Origin: an uncultured Lachnospiraceae bacterium | GTDB lineage: Bacteria > Bacillota > Clostridia > Lachnospirales > Lachnospiraceae | Direction of reading: 5' to 3' | DNA: 64,000 nt | Assembly: GCA_910586015.1 (NCBI GenBank) | Contig: CAJUGJ010000017.1 | Location: 19,939-83,938, forward strand | In this document: positions 16,821 to 25,885 of the stretch, piece by piece | Layout: each line of letters opens with the position of its first letter | Position numbering within the stretch: position 1 is the stretch's first letter | Position numbers and translations under genes: made by a program | Notes under the pieces: model-generated | The model's database searches: none | Told to the model about the DNA's origin: nothing | Seen by the model: the letters and a program-made list of their open reading frames with translations, nothing else

Positions 16821-18623
16821 TCATTTTTTCAAGGATTGAATTTGTTCAGCGAGATCATTTAAATATACCCACCGTTCCATCTTTTTCTCCATCTGCTGTT
16901 CAAGTTCTTCTTTTTCTTTTGTAAGTTTTGTCAGAGCAGAATAATCAGAAGAGGATTTCGCAATTTGTAGATTAATTTCTTTTTGTTTTTCTTCTAAAGA
17001 AGCAATTTCTTCATCAATCGTTTCATATTCTCTTTGTTCCTGATAAGTAAATTTCAGTTTTGGTTCTTTTTGTTTCCAGTCAGTTTTTGTAGAACGCTTT
17101 TCAGAAGATTTTATTTCTGATAGAACAGATACATCAGATAGAGTGGTAGCCTTATAATCACTATAATTGCCTTCGTACTGAACAATTTTACCGTCTTTTT
17201 CAAAAGCAAAAATCCGTTGAGCTATTTTATCTAAAAAATATCGGTCATGAGAAACTGCTATAACGATACCAGAAAATGTTGTTAAATAATCTTCTAAAAT
17301 AGTTAAAGTTTGAATATCTAAATCATTAGTTGGCTCATCAAAAACTAAGATATTTGGAGCATCCATCAATATTTTTAATAGAGAAAGACGACGCTTTTCC
17401 CCTCCAGAGAGCTTTCCAATCAAAGAGTATTGTAATGCTCCAGTAAATAAAAATTTTTCACACATCTGAGAGGCTGTAATGGCTCCTTGTGTAGTTTCGA
17501 TAATTTCAGCAGTTTGTCGAATATAGTCGATCACTCGAATCTGATCGTTTAAAGATTCATTCTCTTGAGAAAAGTAACCGATTTTTATGGTACTTCCACG
17601 TTCTATCTTTCCCTCGTCAGGACACAGAGAACCTATTAAAATTTTTAATAAAGTCGATTTACCACAACCATTTGCTCCAATAATTCCAATTCGATCATTT
17701 GGAAGCAGAATATAAGAAAAATCTTTGATTAGAATACGTCCATCATAACTTTTTGAAATGTGTTCTAAGGCGATAGTCTTTTTTCCAAGGCGAGAAAATA
17801 CAGAATTGATTTCAACCTGAGCATCTGTTTCTGGCTTTTCCCGATCTCTAAGTGCTTCAAATCTTGCAATATGAGCCTTTTGTTTTGTAGAACGTGCTCT
17901 TGCTCCTCGCATCATCCACTCTAATTCTGTTTTAAAAAGACTTTTTGCTTTGCGTTCTGTTGCCAATATGATCTCTTCTCTTTCTGCCTTACGTGCAAGA
18001 AAACCAGAATAATTAGTCTGATAGGAATATAGTTTTCCTTTGTCTAATTCCCAGATCTTATTACTAACCCGATCTAAAAAATAACGGTCATGGGTGATCA
18101 TCACAAACGCACCTCGAAATTTTTTTAGATAAGCTTCCAACCATTCTGTCATTTCACTGTCAAGATGGTTTGTTGGCTCGTCAAGAATAAGAAGATCTGC
18201 CGGAGTAAGTAAAGTTTGAACCAAAGCAACGCGTTTTTTTTGACCTCCAGATAGAATATCTGGTGATTGTTCAGGGCAGTCAATTCCAAGTTTTAATAAC
18301 ATTGCCCTTGCTTCTCCCTCAATATTACGATAATCTTCTTGAGGGGATTTTTGATTATAAGTTATATTTTTCAGAATATTCTGTGAATAATCAAATACAG
18401 GTGTCTGTGCAAGATAGGCAATTCGGAGTGTTTTTCCTTTGGTGAGAGTTCCCTCGTCAGGCTGCTCTAAACCTGCAATAATCTTTAACAGTGTTGATTT
18501 TCCAGTACCATTGATTCCGATAAGTCCAATTTTATCTTCTTCATTAATACCAAGACTGACTTCAGAAAATAAAATTCGATCTGTATAACTTTTTTTGATA
18601 TGCTCTAAAGTTAATAAATTCAT
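16821..18623 (-). CDS. ABC-F family ATP-binding protein (YdiF/Uup type)
   Basis: A 600-residue cytoplasmic ATPase with two nucleotide-binding domains and no membrane part. The Walker A motifs are GINGTGKST (~36) and GANGCGKST (~325). The signatures are LSGGQKKR and LSGGEKRR, and the Walker B motifs LLILDEPTNHLD and ILVFDEPTNDLD. The interdomain linker has the basic ARSTKQKAHIARFEALRDRE segment that reaches into the ribosome in ABC-F proteins. A C-terminal coiled coil (~520-600) resembles the Uup/YdiF DNA- or RNA-binding tail. Translation factors of this family relieve stalled ribosomes; some give antibiotic resistance, but nothing here marks it as a resistance type. Confidence 0.9.
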   Translation of the reverse strand: MNLLTLEHIKKSYTDRILFSEVSLGINEEDKIGLIGINGTGKSTLLKIIAGLEQPDEGTLTKGKTLRIAYLAQTPVFDYSQNILKNITYNQKSPQEDYRNIEGEARAMLLKLGIDCPEQSPDILSGGQKKRVALVQTLLTPADLLILDEPTNHLDSEMTEWLEAYLKKFRGAFVMITHDRYFLDRVSNKIWELDKGKLYSYQTNYSGFLARKAEREEIILATERKAKSLFKTELEWMMRGARARSTKQKAHIARFEALRDREKPETDAQVEINSVFSRLGKKTIALEHISKSYDGRILIKDFSYILLPNDRIGIIGANGCGKSTLLKILIGSLCPDEGKIERGSTIKIGYFSQENESLNDQIRVIDYIRQTAEIIETTQGAITASQMCEKFLFTGALQYSLIGKLSGGEKRRLSLLKILMDAPNILVFDEPTNDLDIQTLTILEDYLTTFSGIVIAVSHDRYFLDKIAQRIFAFEKDGKIVQYEGNYSDYKATTLSDVSVLSEIKSSEKRSTKTDWKQKEPKLKFTYQEQREYETIDEEIASLEEKQKEINLQIAKSSSDYSALTKLTKEKEELEQQMEKKMERWVYLNDLAEQIQSLKK

Positions 18624-18728
18624 AAATACCTCAGTTTATTTTTATTCATTTTATAGTAGTATTTTGAGAATAGGACAAAAAACTTTTGTTATATACGACT
18701 TTGCAGATGACTTTTAGTAAACAAAAAT

Positions 18729-19286
18729 TTATCTCTTAATTTCTCGTATCATAGAATACTCGTTTAATAAAGTTCCATCTTTTAATCGAATTGCATTGGG
18801 CTTTACACCAGTTATTTTAAAGCCCATTTTTTCATATAACGCTCTTGCTCTAGTATTTCCTTCTATAAATTCTAATTCTATCTGCAATATGTTTATATTA
18901 TTCTCCGCAATATGGATTAACTCTTGGAAAAGTCTTGTTCCAATACCCTGATTCCAAAATTCGCTTAATAATGCAATCGCAACATTTGCACGATGTCTTG
19001 TTTTTATTTTTTTACTCCATGTAATCTGACAATTTCCAGCAACTTTTCCTTCAACCAAACATATAAGCATAGCTTCGTTATCAGCTTCATTTATTCTATC
19101 AAAAAGAACTTTTTCACCTTCAGCAGTATATTTACTACACTCCTCAGGATATCGTAAAATAAAATCCGTTTCGCCTGCCGAAATAGATAGATAATCTAAC
19201 ATTCCCTGAATATCTTCATCTCTTGGACTACGAATCAATGCCATTCTTCCATCTTTAAGTTTATATTCAATATCCTTTATAACCAT
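18729..19286 (-). CDS. GNAT-family N-acetyltransferase
   Basis: A 185-residue acetyltransferase. The acetyl-CoA-binding motif A is VAIALLSEFWNQGIGTRLF (Q-x-x-G-x-G/R type, ~residues 108-126). Motif B follows as GNTRARALYEKMGFKITGVK (~residues 145-165). It resembles the RimI/YhhY group acting on protein N-termini or small amines, but the substrate is not predictable. The ribosome site GGAGGTAGAAT precedes the ATG. It is separated from the ABC-F gene by ~100 bp and probably has its own promoter. Confidence 0.85.
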   Translation of the reverse strand: MVIKDIEYKLKDGRMALIRSPRDEDIQGMLDYLSISAGETDFILRYPEECSKYTAEGEKVLFDRINEADNEAMLICLVEGKVAGNCQITWSKKIKTRHRANVAIALLSEFWNQGIGTRLFQELIHIAENNINILQIELEFIEGNTRARALYEKMGFKITGVKPNAIRLKDGTLLNEYSMIREIKR

Positions 19287-19568
19287 ATTCTACCTCCGCC
19301 AATTACGCCATTTAGATGTCAGATTACCAAAATAATTATTTTTATAAGAAAATGTTTATAATAAATATATATTAAATCTTTATTTAACAGTTTTATATTA
19401 TATCGACTGAATTTATTTTATCATATGGTTTGTTTATTGTCAATCTAAAGCAAGATTTTGGCACGACAAAGGTATGAATTTAGTTAGTTAGATGACAATA
19501 CTCATATAAGTGTGATAAAATTATAACTGATTCTATCCTAAAAAATCATATAAAAGAGGGGGAAAGTT

Positions 19569-20375
19569 ATGGAGAATAATGAGTTATATACACTTTTAGA
19601 GTTACCAGAGGAAGTAATATATAAATTAAATATATATTCTAAAAATAGAAAAAACACATTCAAAATAGATTTCAATGATTTAATGAAAAATAATGAAATA
19701 ATACAAAAATTAGACCAATTAATTAAAGATGAGGTTGGACAGGATATAGATGGAATCAAAACTTTATATGAGCAGTTAAATATAGCAAGACAATCTTTTG
19801 AGGAATATCAAAGAAAAGGAATTCCTATTTCTATTTTTATTGATACAATGAAATTTTGTACAAGATTTTTGATAGAATATTATAACACATATACTTGTTA
19901 TCGTTTTGTATGGGGTTGGTGGTTTCCTAGACAATTATGTTTAAAAGAATTTAGAATTGGGGCTTTAGAATATGAATATTGTGAAGGAAAATATATTAAT
20001 ATCCACATTCCATCAGATGCCAACCTTTCAAAACAATCAGTTCTAAAATCACTTTCTGAATTCAAAGATTTTTGTAATAAATATTATCCAGAATGGATAA
20101 AACAAAAAATACAATGTGAATCTTGGCTATTATCTCCTGCTTTAAAAGATATATTAAATAATCCTTCTAATATTTTAGAATTTCAAAAGCTGTTTGATAT
20201 AATAGAAATAGATTATGAAAGTATGGCAGTATTAGATTGGGTATTTCCCGGGTTTCATGGTGTTTCAGAAAAACTTCCAGAAAAAACAAGCCTACAAAGA
20301 AATATGAAAAAATATTTATTGGAAGGTAAGAAAATAGGCTGGGCAAAAGGAATACTACAAAAAGATTATAGATGA
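19569..20375 (+). CDS. Acyltransferase-domain protein (DUF5596/GNAT-C type)
   Basis: A 268-residue soluble protein. The central LCLKEFRIGALEYEYCEGKY followed by INIHIPSDANLSKQSVLKSL, and then CESWLLSPALKDIL, are hallmarks of the 'acyltransferase domain' proteins with a GNAT-like C-terminal domain found in clostridia. The N-terminal ~100 residues are the helical companion domain. The substrate is unknown. The gene stands alone between an AT-rich spacer and a broken regulator gene, and its codon use is particularly AT-rich, which could mean recent acquisition. The start follows AGAGGGGGAAAG. Confidence 0.7.
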   Translation: MENNELYTLLELPEEVIYKLNIYSKNRKNTFKIDFNDLMKNNEIIQKLDQLIKDEVGQDIDGIKTLYEQLNIARQSFEEYQRKGIPISIFIDTMKFCTRFLIEYYNTYTCYRFVWGWWFPRQLCLKEFRIGALEYEYCEGKYINIHIPSDANLSKQSVLKSLSEFKDFCNKYYPEWIKQKIQCESWLLSPALKDILNNPSNILEFQKLFDIIEIDYESMAVLDWVFPGFHGVSEKLPEKTSLQRNMKKYLLEGKKIGWAKGILQKDYR

Positions 20376-20385
20376 AAGTGAAAAG

Positions 20386-20656
20386 GAGCTGTTACACTAA
20401 GGATTCAATATACAAGATATAGGATGAAATCCTACAATATCCTGTGTCTGATTTCCTTTACAATATAGATTCGCATACTTCCTGATAATACAATAATTGC
20501 TCCTTGACACTGCATACTAGAACGATGTATGATTTGTCCTTTACTATAAGCTATATCAATACTTCCATGAATGAAACTATCTTTTTCACTATCTGAAAGC
20601 TTGTCCCAAAAAGAAAAGGTATTAGCAAACAGTGTTCCTTTCAAAATAATCACCAC
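20386..20656 (-). pseudogene. Truncated Crp/Fnr-type regulator remnant
   Basis: The 74-residue frame (stop at 20432) reads FWDKLSDSEKDSFIHGSIDI, then QIIHRSSMQCQGAIIVLSGSMRIYIV. That is the first half of the cyclic-nucleotide-type sensor domain of Crp/Fnr regulators. It then runs into an unrelated EIRHRIL end. The rest of the sensor and the whole DNA-binding domain are missing. The break lies at a degenerate hairpin (20414-20445) next to half of a GAGCTGT-type terminator (GGAGCTGTTACACTAAGGATT, 20386-20406), whose partner arm is gone. A deletion that fused the start of the gene to its terminator explains this. Confidence 0.7.
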
Positions 20657-20868
20657 CTCATTGAAAAAATGACTGATAATATACTTATAATTTTATTATA
20701 CATCTATAGAATGATTTTAGAAATATGTTTTTATTAATACTCAACCTCAAATTTTTAATAAAAATATATTTCTACATTTGTTATGATTTATATACAGCAA
20801 TACTTGTATTCTTTTTAAAAATAGAATATAATAAAAACTGAAATTTTTAAAGAAAGGGAGCTGGTATT

Positions 20869-21321
20869 ATGACAAGAATTGACGAAGTACGTGCAGAAAT
20901 GATAGCTGCTATGAAAGCAGGGGATAAACCAAAAAAGGATGCACTTTCGGCATTATTGGCAGCACTTAAAAATAAGGCGATTGATACTAGACAAGATCTA
21001 ACACAAGAGGAGGAAGACAAAGTAGTGATAAAAGAGATTAAACAGTTAAAGGAAACATTGGATTTAGCTCCAGAAGATCGTACAGACATTAAAGATGAAT
21101 GTAATTTAAGAATTTCTGTTTTAGAAAAATTTGCTCCAAAAATGTTAAATGAGGAAGAAATTCAAAAGATTATTCAGGAAGTTTTGAATAAGTTAGGAAT
21201 TGAAGTTCCAGATTTAAAAGACAAAGGAAAGATTATAAAAGAGGTTATGGAACAAGTAAAGGGAAGAGTAGACAGCAAAACTTTAAACGATATTATTTCT
21301 AAATTATTTAAAAAAGATTAG
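20869..21321 (+). CDS. yqeY: GatB/YqeY domain protein
   Basis: A 150-residue protein matching full-length YqeY: the helical RIDEVRAEMIAAMKAGDKPK start, the central Glu/Lys-rich helices (EEEDKVVIKEIKQLKETL), and the tail MEQVKGRVDSKTLNDIISKL, which resembles the C-terminal domain of GatB. In GatB this domain contacts tRNA during amidation. The stand-alone form has no firmly established role. It has an AAAGGGAGC site and is followed after 24 bases by the HD-domain gene, so the two may be co-transcribed. Confidence 0.88.
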   Translation: MTRIDEVRAEMIAAMKAGDKPKKDALSALLAALKNKAIDTRQDLTQEEEDKVVIKEIKQLKETLDLAPEDRTDIKDECNLRISVLEKFAPKMLNEEEIQKIIQEVLNKLGIEVPDLKDKGKIIKEVMEQVKGRVDSKTLNDIISKLFKKD

Positions 21322-21345
21322 GCACAAAATAAGTGAGGAATTTTA

Positions 21346-21921
21346 ATGGTAACAGGAGTAACAAGAGAACAGGCATTAACGCTGTTAAAAAAATATAATA
21401 AAGAGCCATTTCATCTTCTTCACGCGTTTACAGTAGAAGGTGTTATGAAGTGGTATGCAAAGGAATTAGGATATGAACAAGAAGCTTGGGGAATAGCAGG
21501 ACTTCTACATGATATAGATTTCGAACTATATCCAGAAGAACACTGCAAAAAAGCACCTGAACTTCTTGCAGAAATTGGTGCAAATGAAGAATTAATTCAT
21601 GCAGTTGTAAGTCATGGATATGGATTGTGTACAGATGTAGAGCCTGTTCACGAGATGGAAAAGATTTTATTTGCAACGGATGAATTAACAGGATTAATTG
21701 GTGCTGCCGCAAAAATGCGACCATCAGGCAGTGTATCGGATATGGAAGTTTCCAGTCTAAAGAAAAAATTTAAGGATAAAAGATTTGCTGCTGGATGTTC
21801 AAGAGACGTCATAAAACAAGGGGCAGAGCGTCTTGGATGGGACTTAGAGGACTTATTTGAAAAGACAATTTCTGCAATGCGTTTTTGTGAAACTTTTGTT
21901 CAAAGCCAGATCGAACAATAA
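21346..21921 (+). CDS. HD-domain hydrolase (HDIG type)
   Basis: A 191-residue protein with metal ligands in HLLHAFTVE (~24), AGLLHDIDFELYPEEH (HD pair ~55) and the later HAVVSHGYG. This is the arrangement of HDIG-type phosphohydrolases found in many anaerobes. The central ATDELTGLIGAAAKMRPSG segment is a frequent feature of this subgroup. The substrate, possibly a nucleotide or phosphoester, cannot be told. The start follows TGAGGAATTTTA, 24 bases after yqeY. Confidence 0.82.
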   Translation: MVTGVTREQALTLLKKYNKEPFHLLHAFTVEGVMKWYAKELGYEQEAWGIAGLLHDIDFELYPEEHCKKAPELLAEIGANEELIHAVVSHGYGLCTDVEPVHEMEKILFATDELTGLIGAAAKMRPSGSVSDMEVSSLKKKFKDKRFAAGCSRDVIKQGAERLGWDLEDLFEKTISAMRFCETFVQSQIEQ

Positions 21922-22017
21922 TAATTCTTAAAAGAAACGAATAAAATAAAAAATAAGTCATATACTGCTTCTAGGAGAATTTATTAGCGGGAAAGAGCCG
22001 CAATTAAGGAGGCAGTT

Positions 22018-23328
22018 ATGACAGAATATCAACGTTTTATTGCCTATTTACATGAATATGGACAAGATGGAATAAAAAATAGTGCGGGCCATTTGCGGGT
22101 GGAATTGCGACAGGGAAAATGTCGAATGACTGTAAAAATTCGTGCAAAGCGAATGTTAGGTTCGTGTAAATTATATTTTTACATACGAAAACCGGATCAG
22201 ATGATCGGTTTTCAAATTGGGGAAACAAACTTAGTAAATGGAGAAGCAGAATTTAGTTTTGAAGCAGATGCTTCCAACCTTGCAGGAAAAAAAGAAACAT
22301 TTGAACAGGTAAATGGACTATTGATTTTTGGAAATACAAAAGAATATCTTGCTGCCGATTGGAATAATGAAGATGTTACTGTAGCAGAAGCAGCCACTAT
22401 TAATTCAAAAGTTCATTCTCAAAAAGCAACAAGTATAAATTCGAAAGTTGATCCTACACAAGAAAAAGGACAAAATGTTTCTGTAGAAAATAAAGCACAA
22501 AATATTTCGGAAGAAAAACAGGAAACCGTAAAACAAGTAGATTCTGATATTAAGACGATGGAAGTACAAAATCCACTACCTGATTTTTGGTCAGCCGCTA
22601 AAGATATTGTAAAGGGCATATTAAAAGGAGAACAGGAAAAAGAACCTTTACAGCAATTAGCATCGGCATTGAGAGTAGGAAAAAATAAAGAAACACAATC
22701 TGTAACAGATCCTCAAAAAGAGGAAAGCGAAATATCTTCTACAAAATCAGAAATATCAGAAGTAAAAGTAACAGAGGAAGCAATAGAAACAGCGGCAACA
22801 GTAGAAATGGTGAAAGAAGAGAAAGAGGAATTACCAAAGCAGCCAGAGATAGAAGAATCAGCAAAAGGACAGGAATCTTCTGAAAAATCGGATGTTCAGG
22901 GAACAGCAATAGAATCTCTTAATTCCACTACAAGACCATACTGTACAAATCGTAGGCTTCCGTGGCAAGATGCTCCAGAGGCAAGAGAAATTTTGGATAC
23001 TGGAATGAAGATATATCCTTTTCAGGATGGAGAACTTGCAGAATGTGTTCGAATAGAGCCAAGAGATATTGGAAGACTTCCAATGGAATATTGGAAACTT
23101 GGAAATAACAGTTTTCTTTTACATGGTTACTGCAATTATAAGTATTTACTTTTTGCAAAACGCATGAACCGAATTCGATGTGAATATTTAATTATGGTTC
23201 CCGGAATCTATCAACAAAAAGAACGAATGATGGCACGAATGTTTGGCTTTGAACAATTCAAATGTGCTAGACGAAGAGAACAACGTCCGGGAGAATTTGG
23301 ATATTGGTATATGACATTAATTTTTTGA
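22018..23328 (+). CDS. Conserved protein with DUF6128-like C-terminus
   Basis: A 436-residue protein. The N-terminal ~115 residues are beta-rich (LRVELRQGKCRMTVKIRAKR; LYFYIRKPDQMIGFQIGETN). The middle (~120-300) is low-complexity Glu/Lys/Ser/Val and likely disordered. The C-terminal ~120 residues (YWKLGNNSFLLHGYCNYKYL; RMMARMFGFEQFKCARRREQ; FGYWYMTLIF) look like the DUF6128 domain of Lachnospiraceae. There is no signal or membrane segment. The layout of two ordered domains joined by a long charged linker suggests an adaptor, but its function is unknown. Confidence 0.65.
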   Translation: MTEYQRFIAYLHEYGQDGIKNSAGHLRVELRQGKCRMTVKIRAKRMLGSCKLYFYIRKPDQMIGFQIGETNLVNGEAEFSFEADASNLAGKKETFEQVNGLLIFGNTKEYLAADWNNEDVTVAEAATINSKVHSQKATSINSKVDPTQEKGQNVSVENKAQNISEEKQETVKQVDSDIKTMEVQNPLPDFWSAAKDIVKGILKGEQEKEPLQQLASALRVGKNKETQSVTDPQKEESEISSTKSEISEVKVTEEAIETAATVEMVKEEKEELPKQPEIEESAKGQESSEKSDVQGTAIESLNSTTRPYCTNRRLPWQDAPEAREILDTGMKIYPFQDGELAECVRIEPRDIGRLPMEYWKLGNNSFLLHGYCNYKYLLFAKRMNRIRCEYLIMVPGIYQQKERMMARMFGFEQFKCARRREQRPGEFGYWYMTLIF

Positions 23329-23334
23329 CATCGC

Positions 23335-23380
23335 AAAAAGTGCCACAAAATATAATCTTATATATTCTGCGGCACTTTTT
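23335..23380. terminator. Bidirectional hairpin terminator
   Basis: AAAAAGTGCCACAAAATATA pairs with TATATTCTGCGGCACTTTTTT, one mismatch, with A-run and T-run on the two sides. It separates the convergent DUF6128-like gene and darA and can stop transcription from both. Confidence 0.85.
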
Positions 23381-23713
23381 TCATATTTTTTCGAACTGTT
23401 CTACATTGATCACAAAGATTGTAGCCCCACCAACATCGACATGAAGAGGTATGACTGTGCAGTTTTCCATAGGCATTGTTCCTGCATATGGCATATTATA
23501 AGTGATCTGCTTTCTCTGACCACATTCCTGCTTAATGATCTCGATTACCTGATTGACAAATTGGTCTTCTGTTCCAATCAAGAGAGTTGTGTTGCCTCGG
23601 CGGAGAAAGCCTCCAGTTGTTGCAAGTTTTGTTACACTGAATCGATGCTTCGTCAATTCTTCGGTTACGGCATTTCCGTCTTCTGCATGGACAATTGCAT
23701 AAATCAGTTTCAT
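23381..23713 (-). CDS. darA: Cyclic-di-AMP receptor DarA (PII-like)
   Basis: A 110-residue PII-like protein. It matches DarA/PstA along its whole length: MKLIYAIVHAEDGNAVTEEL at the start, the nucleotide-binding KLATTGGFLRRGNTTLLIG segment (~residues 29-47) and the beta-strand end. DarA binds c-di-AMP as a trimer and signals to unknown partners. The IS607 element lies directly upstream on the same strand (boundary near 23730), so the native promoter or upstream operon partner was probably displaced. Confidence 0.9.
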   Translation of the reverse strand: MKLIYAIVHAEDGNAVTEELTKHRFSVTKLATTGGFLRRGNTTLLIGTEDQFVNQVIEIIKQECGQRKQITYNMPYAGTMPMENCTVIPLHVDVGGATIFVINVEQFEKI

Positions 23714-23734
23714 AAAATCACCTGTACCTTTCTG

Positions 23735-23930
23735 CTACTCAAAATATGGACAAATAGATCCATACCGAGATATTGGAAGTCTTCACAAACATTCCTTACT
23801 GTTTCATCGTGTATGCTTTTGTGGCTGTTGCCAGCTCACTACTCACAGGTTCTTGTACACTCTACAGTCGTAAATTCCCGACTAAGCCATCGGTACCTAC
23901 TTACATATGCCTGATTATGCTATTTTGTAA
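23735..23930 (-). ncRNA. Candidate omega (guide) RNA of the IS607 tnpB
   Basis: The ~190 nt downstream of the tnpB stop on the same strand carry no protein frame but contain short paired segments: GATGGCTTAGTCGGGAATTT around 23870-23890, GAACCTGTGAGTAGTGAGCT, and GATATTGGAAG further on. TnpB nucleases of IS200/605 and IS607 elements use an omega RNA covering the 3' end of tnpB and the element end, and this stretch is in the right place. The exact ends and guide are not determinable by eye. Confidence 0.45.
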
Positions 23931-25087
23931 GTTAAAGCATCTCTTAAATTAAGGCTCGCATTGAAATCTCTGTCAGCACGATATCCACATTCACAGATAT
24001 ATTCTCTATCAGAAAGCTTTAAATCCTTCTTAATCCATCCGCATTGGTGACATCGTTTGCTTGACGGATACCATCTGTCTGCCATTCTCAGTTCTATCCC
24101 AAGTTCTTTGCATTTTGCTTCCAGTTTTGTTCTAAACTCGTAAAACTTCTGCGATGCAGCTGCTTTGGAAAGATGCCTGTTCTTTATCATACCCTTTATA
24201 TTTAAATCTTCAACTGTAATATAAGACGGCTTGGTTTTTACGATCTCATTCACACATTTGTTGATAAAATCAGTACGGATATTATCTATTCTTTGATGAA
24301 GTTTTTGTACCCTTAAGACCTGCTTTTGGATAGTTTGTCTAGTAGCTTCTCCTTTCCTGTTATGGCTGCGTTTCCTTAAGCCCTCGTATTTCCTCGACAG
24401 ACAACGCTGTGCTCTTTTTAACTGTTTCTCTATTTTCTTTACTCTTGTAGTTTTGTTGATATTCTTCTTTACGATACCGTTACTTATCACTGCAAATTCT
24501 TTTACTCCCAAATCAATCCCTAATCCAAAATCATTTAATTGTGACTTTTTTGTATCCGGAACATCCATCAAAACAGACACATAATATCTCCCTGCTTTAT
24601 GGGAAACCGTTCCACTTTTTATTACATATCCCTGTTTTACAGTCGGAATATATCCTTTTTCTTTTAGCCTGACCCATCCAAGCGTCGGTATCTTTATTCT
24701 ATGTCTTTCACATGGAATCACTGTTTTTGCGTCTGTTTTAACAAAGTACATCTTTGCTTGCGACTTATTCTTTTTCTTAAATTTTGGAAATCCTCTCTGT
24801 TGTTTAAAAAATCTCTGAAACGCCTTTTCCGCATTCAGAATACTTTGTTTTACAGATTTTGAACTTACTTCTTTTATCCACTTGTATTCTGGGCTACTGG
24901 GAATAAAACGGTTATTCAGCCATTTTGAAAAATCCATGCCCGATATAAATTTCTTTTCTTTTTCATAGCTTTCTTTATTATGGGCAATATAAAAGTTATA
25001 GACAAACCTGCAAGTTCCGATTGTTTTATTTATTTTTTGTATTTGTTCCTGTGTCGGCTGTATTTCCGTCTTGAAGCTTTTGAGCAA
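23915..25087 (-). CDS. tnpB: TnpB RNA-guided nuclease of IS607
   Basis: A 390-residue OrfB/TnpB protein of normal length. RuvC-type catalytic residues are visible: Asp in FGLGIDLGVKEFAV (~195), Glu in ITVEDLNIKGM (~282) and Asp in ADRDFNASLNLRDAL (~375). The zinc ribbon has CHQCGW and CECG pairs (~343-367). The N-terminal KSFKTEIQPTQEQIQKINKT and CRFVYNFYIAHN are family-typical. The start overlaps the tnpA end by 62 bp in another frame. All active-site residues are present, so the nuclease may be functional even though its transposase is not. Confidence 0.92.
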   Translation of the reverse strand: MLKSFKTEIQPTQEQIQKINKTIGTCRFVYNFYIAHNKESYEKEKKFISGMDFSKWLNNRFIPSSPEYKWIKEVSSKSVKQSILNAEKAFQRFFKQQRGFPKFKKKNKSQAKMYFVKTDAKTVIPCERHRIKIPTLGWVRLKEKGYIPTVKQGYVIKSGTVSHKAGRYYVSVLMDVPDTKKSQLNDFGLGIDLGVKEFAVISNGIVKKNINKTTRVKKIEKQLKRAQRCLSRKYEGLRKRSHNRKGEATRQTIQKQVLRVQKLHQRIDNIRTDFINKCVNEIVKTKPSYITVEDLNIKGMIKNRHLSKAAASQKFYEFRTKLEAKCKELGIELRMADRWYPSSKRCHQCGWIKKDLKLSDREYICECGYRADRDFNASLNLRDALTYKIA

Positions 25088-25697
25088 TTTTTGCCTCCTC
25101 CTTTATCCTGTTTTTATATTTTCTTAACCTATATAACCTACAAGAAAACACATGTAATATGGATATAATATCCTCAACCAATTCTTCATTTGATGAAAAA
25201 GCTTCATTATTTACAACCATTATTTTCGTATTGAATTTTTCGCAGAATTTCTCAAACCAATCATATCCCAATCGGATAAATCTGTCTTTACTTGAAATTA
25301 CGATTGCTTTTATCTTATTCTCCATAACTTCTTCCAGCAGATTATTCCATTTTTTACAATTATAATTTACTCCGCTTCCAAAATCCTCAATACATTGATT
25401 TATAATAAATCCTTTCGCGTTACAAAATTGTTTCAAAAATTCAACTTGATTTTTTAAATCTTCTTTTTGATTTCTCGTTGAAACTCTTGCATAAATAACA
25501 AGATCTCTTATATCCTTCTGCATTTGTATTCCTTTGAATTGCAGATATTGGTCATAACTATACTATCTTCTATCCGTAGGAGTACGATTTGCTTTTAAAA
25601 CTCCATCTCTGTCCCAGCGTTGCAATGTTTTAACCGACACACCTAATAGTTCTGCGAAATCTTTTGGTTTATAATTTGTGATATTTTTTGTGTTCAT
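25026..25697 (-). pseudogene. tnpA: IS607 serine recombinase tnpA with in-frame amber stop
   Basis: The ATG at 25697 follows AAAGGAGATTTTCT. The first ~44 residues contain the MerR-like helix-turn-helix (YKPKDFAELLGVSVKTLQRW). After RTPTDRR comes a TAG at 25565-25563, then the same frame continues through YSYDQYLQFKGIQ into the recombinase domain: DLVIYARVSTRNQKEDLKNQ with the catalytic Ser, and later SSKDRFIRLGYDWF. A single base change in a Tyr codon explains the stop. The catalytic part could restart at the ATG at 25523 but would lack the DNA-binding domain. Confidence 0.88.
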
Positions 25698-25885
25698 AGA
25701 AAATCTCCTTTTTCGAACACATGCTATCACTTTTAAACATATTTGTCTATATTTTTGATAACTTGTCAATCCTCCTTCAAATTCGGCTGTAAATCAATAT
25801 TTTAACCACTTCTCCGCCCACCACTATAACTGATATCATAACAAGTCTATTTTAAACATTCTAAGTATAAAATGCAAGTGGGAAT

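Larger units (their letters stand above)
23730..25800 (-). mobile_element. IS607-type insertion element (tnpA broken, tnpB intact)
   Basis: The element contains a serine-recombinase tnpA and an RNA-guided-nuclease-type tnpB, overlapping and both on the minus strand, as in IS607. The ends are approximate because IS607 has no inverted repeats. The inner end is close to the darA start codon, and the outer end lies in the AT-rich stretch before 25860. The tnpB downstream region (23735-23915) is likely the guide-RNA source. Since tnpA has an internal stop, the copy is probably immobile. Confidence 0.75.

Noticed and set aside
24980..25168. Short plus-strand frames across the two insertion elements
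   Set aside because: They lie in antisense to conserved tnpB/tnpA coding sequence and carry no ribosome site or family features.
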